Assembly (NCBI GenBank): GCA_040905285.1 | Contig: JBBDRV010000021.1 | Location: 1 to 12,349 of the forward strand | Origin: JBBDRV01 sp040905285 | GTDB taxonomy: Bacteria; Bacteroidota; Rhodothermia; Balneolales; Balneolaceae | Length of the DNA: 12,349 nt | Direction of reading: 5' to 3' | Shown: positions 1-6,780 of the stretch, one piece after another | Position numbering within the stretch: position 1 is the first letter of the stretch | Layout: every line of letters begins with the position of its first letter | Notes under the pieces: generated by a model | What the model saw: only the letters and a program-made list of their open reading frames with translations | Databases searched by the model: none | Told to the model about the DNA's origin: nothing | Program-made: the position numbers and the translations under genes

Positions 1-1752
1 CAGCGGATTTCGGAATGGGGAATCGAACGGATATTCGGTTATCCCGGTGACGGAATCAACGGAATCACGGGAGCCCTCAACCGGGCAGGCGGCAAGCCTG
101 CTTTCATTCAGTCAAGACATGAGGAGATGTCCGCCTTCATGGCTTGTGCCCATGCCAAGTTCACGGGCCGTACGGGTGTCTGTCTGTCCACCTCAGGACC
201 AGGGGCCATCCATTTACTGAATGGACTTTACGATGCGAAAATGGACCATCAACCGGTAGTGGCCATTGTAGGCCAACAGCCTCGTTCAGCCATCGGCGGC
301 AGCTATCTGCAGGAGGTTGACCTGCAGAACCTGTTCAAAGATGTCGCCTGCGAATTCGTACAGACCGCCATGGTTCCATCCCAGGTCAGAGCGCTTGTTG
401 ACCGGGCTTTCCAGATCGCGAATTCTGAAAAGACCGTCACCTGCATTATCGTCCCGAACGATCTGCAGAATGAAAAGGCCGTCGAAACACCGCCACATGA
501 ACACGGATCCGTACCAACCGGAATCGGCACCACATACCGGGATGTCGTGCCTGCGGAGGAGAATCTGGAAAAAGCGGCCGGGATACTGAATGAAGGCCGG
601 AAAGTGGCGATTCTGGTGGGAGCCGGCGCCAGACATGCCACTGATGAGGTAATCGGTTTGGCTGAACGGCTGAATGCCGGGGTCGCGAAAGCACTGCTGG
701 GTAAAGATGTGTTGCCTGATGACCTGCCTTTCGTTACCGGAGCCATCGGATTGCTCGGAACCAGGGCGAGCTATACGCTGATGAGGGAGTGTGATACCCT
801 GCTTATGATCGGCAGCAGCTTTCCCTATTCGGAATTTTTACCGGAAGAAGGACAGGCCAGAGGAATTCAGATCGATATCGATGGAAAAATGCTTGGTATC
901 CGGTATCCCATGGAGGTTAATCTGGTTGGAGACAGCCGGAATACACTGCGCAAACTTTTACCCATGCTGGAACAGAACCAGAACACCGAATGGAAGCGAA
1001 AGATCGAGGAGGAGGTGAAGAGTTGGTGGAAAATTCTGGAGTCCCGAGCCATGAAACCGGCAAATCCGGTGAATCCCCAGCGCGTATTCTGGGAACTCTC
1101 TCCCCTTCTGCCCGACAACTGTATGATCTGTGCCGATTCCGGCTCATCAACCAACTGGTTTGCACGGGATCTCAAGATACGCCGGGGGATGAATGCTTCT
1201 CTATCGGGGAAACTCGCCACCATGGGATCAGCCGTTCCTTATGCCATAGCGGCAAAATTTGCCTGGCCGAAGCGTGTGGCCATTGCCATCGAGGGAGACG
1301 GCGCCATGCAGATGAACGGGATCAACGGGCTGATCACCATCGAAAAATACTGGCAGAGCTGGAGTGATCCGCGAATCATTGTGCTGGTGATCAACAATAG
1401 CGATCTTAACCAGGTCACCTGGGAACAGCGGGTGCTTGAAGGAGACCCAAAATTCGAAGCCTCACAGATTGTACCCGACTTTGACTATGCCGGATACGCC
1501 GAATCCCTTGGCCTGACGGGTATGCGGATTGAAAAACCGGAACAGATCCGGCATGTATACGAGGAAGCATTTAAAGCGGATAAACCTGTTTTGATTGAAG
1601 CGATAACGGACCCTGAAGTTCCACCGCTGCCACCTCACCTGAAATTTGAACAGGCTAAAAACTACTGGGCATCCCTTTTGAAGGGAGATCCTGAAAGCGG
1701 AAGAATGCTGAAACAGTCGGTCAGAGATATGATGGCGAGTGTCAATACATGA
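1..1752 (+). CDS. Thiamine-pyrophosphate-dependent enzyme, pyruvate oxidase/acetolactate synthase-like (5' truncated)
   Basis: The reading frame is open from base 1, so the true start (probably 10-20 codons) lies outside the window; 583 codons are visible. The three ThDP-enzyme domains appear in order. The N-terminal PYR domain has a GYPGDGINGI turn and the RHEE motif (residues 39-42 as seen here; the first Glu is the cofactor-activating one in PoxB). A central Rossmann-like domain follows. The C-terminal PP domain has the Mg/ThDP motif starting GDGAMQMNG (about bases 1297-1323) and ending in NN (about 1393-1398). The N-terminal third resembles E. coli PoxB most closely. Members decarboxylate a 2-oxoacid, pyruvate in PoxB. 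Substrate and acceptor here are not decided by sequence, and an acetolactate-synthase-like or other 2-oxoacid activity is possible. The gene converges on the SDR gene with an 11-bp gap, so it belongs to an upstream transcription unit. Confidence 0.87.
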   Translation, partial: QRISEWGIERIFGYPGDGINGITGALNRAGGKPAFIQSRHEEMSAFMACAHAKFTGRTGVCLSTSGPGAIHLLNGLYDAKMDHQPVVAIVGQQPRSAIGGSYLQEVDLQNLFKDVACEFVQTAMVPSQVRALVDRAFQIANSEKTVTCIIVPNDLQNEKAVETPPHEHGSVPTGIGTTYRDVVPAEENLEKAAGILNEGRKVAILVGAGARHATDEVIGLAERLNAGVAKALLGKDVLPDDLPFVTGAIGLLGTRASYTLMRECDTLLMIGSSFPYSEFLPEEGQARGIQIDIDGKMLGIRYPMEVNLVGDSRNTLRKLLPMLEQNQNTEWKRKIEEEVKSWWKILESRAMKPANPVNPQRVFWELSPLLPDNCMICADSGSSTNWFARDLKIRRGMNASLSGKLATMGSAVPYAIAAKFAWPKRVAIAIEGDGAMQMNGINGLITIEKYWQSWSDPRIIVLVINNSDLNQVTWEQRVLEGDPKFEASQIVPDFDYAGYAESLGLTGMRIEKPEQIRHVYEEAFKADKPVLIEAITDPEVPPLPPHLKFEQAKNYWASLLKGDPESGRMLKQSVRDMMASVNT

Positions 1753-1763
1753 TCCGGGCTTGC

Positions 1764-2792
1764 TTATCCGGTCTGGCCGCTTTCCGGATTCGTTCCCGGC
1801 TTTTTATCCATTCCACTCTCACTCTCCGTTTTAAGTCCTCTCTTTTGTCCGGCTGATGCCCACTCTTCACAGAGTTCCCACAGGTGGTCCGCCACATCTT
1901 TTCGATGAGCATACGCCGGATAGACGCTGGCCCCGACAGCCTGTTTGACATCCGTCAGGAATCCCCGGTTTTCCAGTGCAGGCTGCATGATCTCCAGCCT
2001 GTGGTTGAACTGTTTACCGGTCACTTCCCTGAACTTGTCGGAAGTACAAATTTCATAGTATCGGTTGGCTATAAATTCAGGTGAACGGAAAAAAAGGTTT
2101 TGAACGCGTGCAATGAATCGCCATTTTGGTTTGAACTTTCCGAGCGTCTCCTTCGACATTCTTGCACCATTAATCTGCAGTGAATTCACCCTGATCCCGT
2201 CCTTATTGAATTTTTCTGCCATCCGGAAGGTGAGCATCAGCAAAGCCATCTTCGAATTTCGGTAATTCACATACACACTGTGCGGACGTGTTTGTCTGTA
2301 CTCTCCCTGCAGGTTGTCAAACGGGATCTCCACTGCAGGATTGAAGAAATGCTTGATAATATTACTGCCGGCATGAAGTATCCCCGGATCATCGGATGCC
2401 GCAAGCATATCTTTCAAGAGCCTGGTCATTAAAAAGGGGCCGAAAAGGTTTGTGGCGAATGTCAGTTCAATGCCATCCGGGCTTAACCGATACCCTTCCC
2501 CATGGTTGAAGTAAGCGGCATTGTGTATCAGGGTATCCAGTTGCTTATAGTCGTTTTTCATGGTCGCGCAGAACGACCGTATGGAGTTGAAAGAGGACAT
2601 ATCCAGCTCCTCCAGAACAACACGGCCGCCGGCAGAAACTTTCACTACTTCGTCCCGGGCCGGCAAGCTTTTTTTCAAGTTCCGACAGGCCATGATGACT
2701 GTATGACCCTCTTCGGCAAATTTACGGGCGGCAGCTTTTCCGATCCCGGAATTGGCTCCTGTGATGATCACCGTTCGTCGTTTCATGTGCAT
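1764..2792 (-). CDS. Short-chain dehydrogenase/reductase, retinol-dehydrogenase-like
   Basis: The 342-residue protein carries a classical SDR core: the cofactor loop TGANSGIG (residues 11-18), an Arg after beta-2 (ACR, residue 37) that favours NADP(H), NAA at 91-93, and a full catalytic tetrad N115, S143, Y177, K181 (YRNSK). Spacing and the FDNLQGEY region before the Tyr resemble the retinol-dehydrogenase/WW-domain-oxidoreductase branch of SDRs, which act on hydrophobic alcohols or aldehydes; the real substrate is unknown. Beyond about residue 311 there is a polar, Ser/Gly/Glu-rich tail that the core family lacks. Start: ATG at 2792, with a second in-frame ATG two codons later (2786); GGGA lies just upstream. 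It sits 12 bases behind the globin stop on the same strand, so the two are probably one operon with the globin first. Confidence 0.86.
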   Translation of the reverse strand: MHMKRRTVIITGANSGIGKAAARKFAEEGHTVIMACRNLKKSLPARDEVVKVSAGGRVVLEELDMSSFNSIRSFCATMKNDYKQLDTLIHNAAYFNHGEGYRLSPDGIELTFATNLFGPFLMTRLLKDMLAASDDPGILHAGSNIIKHFFNPAVEIPFDNLQGEYRQTRPHSVYVNYRNSKMALLMLTFRMAEKFNKDGIRVNSLQINGARMSKETLGKFKPKWRFIARVQNLFFRSPEFIANRYYEICTSDKFREVTGKQFNHRLEIMQPALENRGFLTDVKQAVGASVYPAYAHRKDVADHLWELCEEWASAGQKRGLKTESESGMDKKPGTNPESGQTG

Positions 2793-2804
2793 TAAAAATC
2801 CCGC

Positions 2805-3185
2805 TCACTCATCATCTGAAAATTTACCAGCCATCTGCATGTTTGCCCTGAATCCGGAAGCAATTTTAGCAGCCATCTCTTTGGCATGATCTGCTTTTTC
2901 ACCTGCAAAATATTCATCCACTGTTTCATAAAACAGCGAAAGCCACCGGCTGAAATCATCACGCTTTACCGGCAGGGGCAAATGCTTCCGGAAGGGGCGT
3001 CCCTGATATCTTCCTGTCTGAAACAGCAGATTCGACCAGAAATCGATCATTCTGGGTAAATGCTGATCCCAGTCCACAGAGGCCACCTCTGTAAAGATAT
3101 GGCCAAGCCGCTCATCCTTCCGGACCTTTCCGTAAAAAGCATGAACCAACGTCTTTATATCCTTATCATCCTGTATATCCGTCAT
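2805..3185 (-). CDS. Group III truncated hemoglobin
   Basis: The 126-residue protein aligns end to end with group III truncated hemoglobins such as Campylobacter Ctb. Shared signatures are the N-terminal FYGKVRKDERLGHIF block, the H..M..FW segment, G-R-Y-x-G-x-P-x-x-x-H and a W-L-x-L-F block. From that alignment, Y18 is TyrB10, H42 is HisE7, H68 is the proximal HisF8 ligand of haem and W81 is TrpG8; all are present, so a haem-binding globin is expected. Group III globins are cytoplasmic and are linked mainly to nitric oxide or oxygen chemistry; the role in this lineage is not shown. It leads an operon with the SDR gene, and a 15-bp palindrome lies 37 bases upstream. No good Shine-Dalgarno is visible (upstream is ATAGAG). 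Confidence 0.9.
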   Translation of the reverse strand: MTDIQDDKDIKTLVHAFYGKVRKDERLGHIFTEVASVDWDQHLPRMIDFWSNLLFQTGRYQGRPFRKHLPLPVKRDDFSRWLSLFYETVDEYFAGEKADHAKEMAAKIASGFRANMQMAGKFSDDE

Positions 3186-3221
3186 CTCTATGCATTTAGA
3201 AGATATTTAATACTTTACGAT

Positions 3222-3236
3222 TGAAGCTAAGCTTCA
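3222..3236. promoter_or_regulatory. Candidate operator palindrome upstream of the globin gene
   Basis: TGAAGCTAAGCTTCA is a perfect inverted repeat with 7-base arms around one A, 37 bases before the globin ATG, where a promoter or operator would lie. A third CTTCA follows at 3243-3247. The sequence shows the symmetry; the idea of a redox or NO regulator binding there is inference. It does not match the FNR/CRP layout (TTGAT-N4-ATCAA). Confidence 0.35.
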
Positions 3237-3327
3237 GGAACTTCATTTACAATAATAAAAACGTTTTTTACCATTTTAATAGTAAAAACAAGGAACATTC
3301 GTATTTTAGGACTTCAATTCAGTCAGT

Positions 3328-3357
3328 GAATCAGGCAGTAAGCCACTGTCCTGAATC
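3328..3357. other. Imperfect stem-loop in the gdhA upstream region
   Basis: Left arm GAATCAGGCAGT and right arm ACTGTCCTGAATC pair over 11 bp, with one A-A mismatch and one bulged T, around the loop AAGCC. There is no T-tract, so a simple intrinsic terminator is unlikely. It could be a leader structure or a bipartite protein-binding site for gdhA, about 80-110 bases before its start. Confidence 0.35.
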
Positions 3358-3439
3358 TCATTTCAGCTGCGCCGACTTAATCTACTGACACAATTTAATA
3401 GTACCGGCAGCAATCTTTGCTAACCATGAATCTACTTTT

Positions 3440-4858
3440 ATGAAGACGACTAACCAACGAGATGTCCGCGTGGAAAAAAACAGCCAGGCGACAATGGATC
3501 ATACAGTCACTGAAAAGAATGGCCGTCATTCCATTGAATCTTTTTTAGACCATTTTGAATCAAAAAACCAGGGAGAGAAAGAATTTTATGAGGCTGTACA
3601 GGAGGTCACGGAATCGATTTGGGATTTTCTTCACAGCCGTCCCAGGTACCTCGCACACAATATACTGGAGCGAATCACAGAACCTGAGCGTATCATCATA
3701 TTTCGTGTTCCATGGACCGATGACCACGGAGATATACAGGTTAATCGTGGATATCGGGTCGAATTCAATTCTGCAATCGGTCCGTACAAAGGAGGGTTGC
3801 GCTTCCATCCATCCGTGAACCTGGATGTCATGAAATTTCTTGCGTTTGAACAGACACTTAAGAACAGTTTGACTACGCTTTCACTGGGGGGTGCCAAGGG
3901 AGGTTCGGATTTTAACGGCAAGGGAAAATCGGATATGGAAGTGATGCGGTTTTGCCAGTCGTTTATGCTGGAACTTTACCGGCATATCGGACCTGTCACT
4001 GATATTCCCGCTGGTGACATGGGTGTCGGGGACCGTGAGATCGGCTATCTATTTGGACAATACAAGCGGATACAAAATCAATTCCATGGTGTATTGACCG
4101 GCAAGAGCATGGAATCCGGCGGCAGCCTGTTACGTCCGGAGGCTACAGGTTACGGCCTTGTCTATTTTGTCAATGAAATGCTTCTTTCAAACAAGCTTGA
4201 ACTGAAAGGCAAAACGGTGGCCATTTCCGGCTCCGGGAATGTAGCTCAATATGCTGCCGAAAAATCAATGGACCTGGGTGCCCGGGTGGTGACCCTTTCT
4301 GATTCGGGAGGAGTCATTTACGATCCTGCAGGCATGGATAAGGAAAAATTGCTATTTGTCAAACAGCTTAAAAATGAAAAACGTGGACGTATATGGGAAT
4401 ATGCCGAAAAGTACGGAGTGACCTATCTGGAAAAGAAAAAGCCGTGGGAGATACCCTGTCACATTGCTCTTCCCTGTGCAACAGAAAATGAAATAGATGC
4501 CGTGGATGCCATGAAACTCGTTGAAAACGGGTGCATATGCGTAGCGGAAGGGGCTAACAAACCTTCAAAACCGGAAGCTGTCAGAATATTTTTAGACAAA
4601 GGTATCCTCTTCGGTCCCGGAAAAGCCGCGAATGCCGGTGGCGTTGCAGTTTCAGGCCTTGAAATGAGTCAGAATGGCAGCCGTACCCGCTGGTCACACT
4701 CGAAAGTTGACAGCAGACTTCAGGCCATCATGAAAGATATTCACAGGAAATGCATCCAACACGGCGACACGGGAGATAACATCAACTATATCCGTGGCGC
4801 AAATATTGCCGGATTTATCAAAGTGGCCGATGCAATGATCCAACAGGGGGTTGTATAA
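3440..4858 (+). CDS. gdhA: NADP-type glutamate dehydrogenase
   Basis: Catalyses reductive amination of 2-oxoglutarate with ammonia to glutamate in the cytoplasm, as a hexamer in this family. The protein is collinear with E. coli GdhA over nearly its whole length. Visible landmarks in 472-residue numbering: PYKGGLRFHPS with substrate Lys117, Lys141 in the FEQTLKNSL helix, GGAKGGSDF with catalytic Lys153, PAGDMGVG with Asp193, the Rossmann motif GSGNVA (264-269), and APGKAANAGGVA-like and GANIAGF-like C-terminal blocks. Start: ATG 3440 gives an 18-residue extension absent from E. coli. ATG 3494 would begin MDHT, like E. coli MDQT, and give 454 residues, close to the usual 447-450; I rate both starts as possible. 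A Fe-S-type regulator gene follows after 9 bases, probably cotranscribed. Confidence 0.95.
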   Translation: MKTTNQRDVRVEKNSQATMDHTVTEKNGRHSIESFLDHFESKNQGEKEFYEAVQEVTESIWDFLHSRPRYLAHNILERITEPERIIIFRVPWTDDHGDIQVNRGYRVEFNSAIGPYKGGLRFHPSVNLDVMKFLAFEQTLKNSLTTLSLGGAKGGSDFNGKGKSDMEVMRFCQSFMLELYRHIGPVTDIPAGDMGVGDREIGYLFGQYKRIQNQFHGVLTGKSMESGGSLLRPEATGYGLVYFVNEMLLSNKLELKGKTVAISGSGNVAQYAAEKSMDLGARVVTLSDSGGVIYDPAGMDKEKLLFVKQLKNEKRGRIWEYAEKYGVTYLEKKKPWEIPCHIALPCATENEIDAVDAMKLVENGCICVAEGANKPSKPEAVRIFLDKGILFGPGKAANAGGVAVSGLEMSQNGSRTRWSHSKVDSRLQAIMKDIHRKCIQHGDTGDNINYIRGANIAGFIKVADAMIQQGVV

Positions 4859-4867
4859 GGCATCTTT

Positions 4868-5503
4868 ATGTATACCAGCTCAAAAAAAGAACTTCTCAAC
4901 CTGATTAAACAGAAAGGCACTCTGTCGGTTGATGAAGCTGTACGCCACACCCGATTAGCCAAAAGCACCCTCAGGCAACATTTTATGCAGCTGGAAAGGG
5001 ATGGCTGTATTCGTCGCGAGTATGTACGGTCCGGACCGGGGCGGCCCAGTCTTCAGTACCAGTTGACGGTAAAAGGAAACCGGCTGTTCCCCTCATCCGA
5101 ATCCGACCTGATGCGGGAACTGTTAAAATACCTTAGGGAGAAAGGAGATGAGCAGACGATCGAAGAGTTCTTCGATCTGTTCTGGAAAGAGCGCCTGCAA
5201 AGTGCCCGAAAGCACATGGACAGTGTTTCGAAACAGGATATGGACTTGCGCCTGACCGCCTTAATGAAGTTTTTGGATGAGGAGGGATTCATGCCTGAAT
5301 TTAATAGAGATGAAGAGAGCAATACCCTCACCATCAAAGAGTGCAATTGTCCCTTCAGCGAAGTGGTAAAAGAGACACGTCTCCCCTGCAAGCTTGAGGC
5401 GATCTTCTATCAAAACCTGTTTGGTGGAAAGGCCAAACGCACCTCCTATATCGCCGATGGTGATTTCTCCTGTACATATGAAATTTCACTCCCGAAAGGC
5501 TGA
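4868..5503 (+). CDS. SufR-like winged-helix transcriptional regulator with Fe-S-type cysteines
   Basis: The 211-residue protein has an N-terminal winged-helix DNA-binding domain (about residues 4-75), with recognition helix KSTLRQHFMQLERDG and wing segment SGPGRPSLQYQLT. The C-terminal half matches the SufR group: ECNCPFSEVVKETRLPC, then a GDFSCTYEI strand. Cysteines 161, 174 and 202 form C-X12-C-X27-C, the layout of the cluster-ligating cysteines of SufR proteins; Cys159 adds a possible fourth. SufR proteins repress Fe-S assembly operons and sense cluster loss. Here no suf gene is in view; the gene instead follows gdhA by 9 bases, with an AAGG ribosome site about 7 bases before the ATG. It may report redox, iron or NO status to nitrogen metabolism, which is inference. 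A MarR/DeoR-type annotation is also possible. Confidence 0.78.
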   Translation: MYTSSKKELLNLIKQKGTLSVDEAVRHTRLAKSTLRQHFMQLERDGCIRREYVRSGPGRPSLQYQLTVKGNRLFPSSESDLMRELLKYLREKGDEQTIEEFFDLFWKERLQSARKHMDSVSKQDMDLRLTALMKFLDEEGFMPEFNRDEESNTLTIKECNCPFSEVVKETRLPCKLEAIFYQNLFGGKAKRTSYIADGDFSCTYEISLPKG

Positions 5504-5549
5504 TACTCCAGGCGCGGCTTATGTGCATGCTGCTCCTGTCATTCCCCGT

Positions 5550-6041
5550 TCATGGCTCATTAGTACCCCGTGCCAAACGATGATAAACCCGGTAACAGAG
5601 ATAGAGAACAGTTACCCCGGCCAGTATTACGATGCTGTCCCCCCAGGCAGGCAGAATACCAAGAGAGATAATAAGTGTAGTGGCACAGGCTGGCGGGTGA
5701 CTGACCTGGAAGAGCAGCATCAAAAAAACGGTAATGCCCAGGGAGATCACTGCACCCATTGCCAGCCAGCCTCCGGCGACAGAAAAGGCGTCGATCAGGC
5801 CGGATAAAATATAAGGCTCCACAACCAGTGTGTAGCTCACAAGCCCGCCGGCAATGCCACAACAATGCCCGCCGATAACCACCCCGGCTGAATAGGATAC
5901 TCCTTTATCATAGGCTAACAGGTAGGCAGTCGGGCCGAGACTCGGAAATATAAGGATGGCATCTGCCGACCATGCAATGAAACCGACAACGGCCATGAAC
6001 AGCATTGCACGAATAGTAATGCCTATAATCTGACTACTCAA
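5550..6041 (-). CDS. HPP-family integral membrane protein
   Basis: The 163-residue, highly hydrophobic protein has about four or five membrane segments and both family hallmarks: FPSLGPTAYLL (residues 32-42) near the first loop and SHPPACATTL (114-123), containing the HPP signature at 115-117. Length is normal for the family (about 160-180). Some HPP proteins of plants and cyanobacteria act in nitrite transport across membranes; most bacterial ones are uncharacterised, so the substrate is unknown. A TTG at 6041 gives the longest product and leaves a plausible N-terminus; the first ATG, at 6005, would start inside the first membrane helix. It converges on the regulator gene with a 46-bp gap and no clear terminator between. 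Its promoter must lie in the 6042-6408 region. Confidence 0.82.
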   Translation of the reverse strand: MSSQIIGITIRAMLFMAVVGFIAWSADAILIFPSLGPTAYLLAYDKGVSYSAGVVIGGHCCGIAGGLVSYTLVVEPYILSGLIDAFSVAGGWLAMGAVISLGITVFLMLLFQVSHPPACATTLIISLGILPAWGDSIVILAGVTVLYLCYRVYHRLARGTNEP

Positions 6042-6176
6042 ATGAGGTCTATCTACAGGTTATTAAGGCCAGGTAAATTATTCAAAGATGCTGCTGATGC
6101 AGCTGTCCGCCAACTTACCGGACTGAAGCCGGAATATCACGTTAATCTGGTTTTAAAAAAATTGATCACATGCAGA

Positions 6177-6203
6177 TTTCCCTGTCCCTCCTTTCCCTGT
6201 CCC
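6177..6203. repeat. Perfect 12-bp direct repeat, period 15
   Basis: TTTCCCTGTCCC occurs at 6177-6188 and again at 6192-6203, separated by three bases. It lies in non-coding DNA between two divergent genes. It may be a tandem protein-binding site or simple slippage; sequence alone cannot tell. Confidence 0.6.
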
Positions 6204-6226
6204 GGTGTTCATCCGTTTTCAGCACC

Positions 6227-6247
6227 CTGTCCGGACACTCCGGACAG
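6227..6247. promoter_or_regulatory. Inverted repeat, candidate operator or RNA hairpin
   Basis: Arms CTGTCCGGA (6227-6235) and TCCGGACAG (6239-6247) are perfect complements around CAC. The right arm recurs exactly at 6374-6382, 27 bases before the ATG of the downstream membrane gene. No T-run follows, which argues against a terminator. A shared operator for the divergent genes is an inference from the recurrence. Confidence 0.4.
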
Positions 6248-6312
6248 TGACCGGGCAACTGTTCATACAATCCAATTCTGAAATATGCCGTTAAATCCGA
6301 GCGTTTTTTATT

Positions 6313-6343
6313 TGTAACCTTTTTTCTCTCCCGCGATCAAACA
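6313..6343 (+). promoter_or_regulatory. Candidate ECF sigma promoter for the membrane-protein operon
   Basis: TGTAACC (6313-6319), a 17-base spacer, then TCAAACA (6337-6343), preceded by a T-rich tract. The same layout, TGTAACC-N17-TCTAACG, stands in front of the ECF sigma gene 1.7 kb away on the other strand: 12 of 14 element positions are identical and the spacing is identical. Transcription would start near 6350, about 58 bases before the ATG at 6409. ECF factors commonly use an AAC-containing -35 element and activate their own gene. Assignment to this particular sigma factor is inference. Confidence 0.55.
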
Positions 6344-6408
6344 CATGAAACTCCGTCAATGGAGACAGTCTTCTCCGGACAGAATCTGGTATAGGATCTG
6401 TTACAGGA

Positions 6409-6780
6409 ATGAATGGCCAATTAAACCATACAACAAATATCATGCTCATAACCACAGTTATTCTATTCGCTATTGCAGCGGCATTAGGTGCAGTCCTGAT
6501 CTCCAAAATATTTCAGGATAAAGATACCCCGAAACCGGTCGTTTATATACACGGACTGGCGGCCGCAACTGCTCTTGTTCTGTTGATTATTGCATATGTG
6601 AATATCGGGGATTCCATGCTTCTGACGAGTCTTTTGATCTTTGTGATTGCAGCCGTCGGAGGGTTCATCATGTTTGGCCGGGATATGACAGACAGGCCTG
6701 TCCCCAAATGGCTGGCTGCGGTGCATGCACTGGCCGCCGTCACGGCGTTTGTCATTTTATTGTTTGCCGTATTTATGTAA
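6409..6780 (+). CDS. Small membrane protein made of two tandem two-helix repeats
   Basis: I do not recognise a named family. The 123-residue protein has four predicted membrane helices and consists of two copies of one unit: residues 19-63 align without a gap to 77-121 (offset 58) with 17 of 45 identical. Each unit has a helix with F-x-I-A-A, a short basic/acidic loop ending P-K, and a second helix with H-x-L-A-A-x-T-A. The conserved His (H48, H106) thus sits at the same depth in helices 2 and 4, which would suit haem or metal binding, though that is conjecture. The ATG at 6409 is used; AGGA abuts it too closely to act as its ribosome site, and Met12 (6442) is an alternative start. The stop overlaps the next start (TAATG), so translation of the pair is likely coupled. 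Confidence 0.75.
   Translation: MNGQLNHTTNIMLITTVILFAIAAALGAVLISKIFQDKDTPKPVVYIHGLAAATALVLLIIAYVNIGDSMLLTSLLIFVIAAVGGFIMFGRDMTDRPVPKWLAAVHALAAVTAFVILLFAVFM

Larger units (their letters stand above)
3186..3439. other. Divergent intergenic region between the globin operon and gdhA
   Basis: AT-rich spacer without a convincing gene. It holds a 15-bp palindrome near the globin start and an imperfect stem-loop near the middle, each listed separately. On the plus strand, AATCTTTG (3411-3418) matches seven of eight positions of the Bacteroidota -7 element TAnnTTTG, but no TTTG-like -33 partner sits 19 bases upstream, so I do not call a promoter. A five-codon open frame (3426-3443, MNLLL) ends overlapping the first possible gdhA ATG. 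Confidence 0.5.
6042..6408. other. Divergent intergenic region with repeats, hairpin and ECF-type promoter
   Basis: This 367-bp stretch separates the HPP gene from the membrane-protein pair. It contains a pyrimidine-rich segment with a perfect 12-bp direct repeat, a 9-bp-arm inverted repeat, a further copy of the repeat arm (TCCGGACAG at 6374-6382), and a candidate ECF promoter at 6313-6343. A 79-codon open frame (6042-6281) is not convincing: it is Cys/Pro-rich, reads through the repeats and shows no ribosome site or recognisable domain. Confidence 0.6.

Noticed and set aside
1764..1790. ATCCGG...CCGGAT inverted repeat at the convergent ends of the TPP enzyme and SDR genes as a bidirectional terminator
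   Set aside because: It has six-base arms with a 12-base loop, lies inside the SDR coding end and lacks T-tracts.
6042..6281. 79-codon plus-strand frame beginning next to the HPP start
   Set aside because: It runs through direct repeats and a hairpin, is Cys/Pro-rich and has no ribosome site; more likely non-coding.
6399..6405. TGTAACA on the minus strand as a third ECF promoter facing the HPP gene
   Set aside because: Seventeen bases downstream the sequence is TGTCCGG, which does not match the TC[T/A]AAC element.
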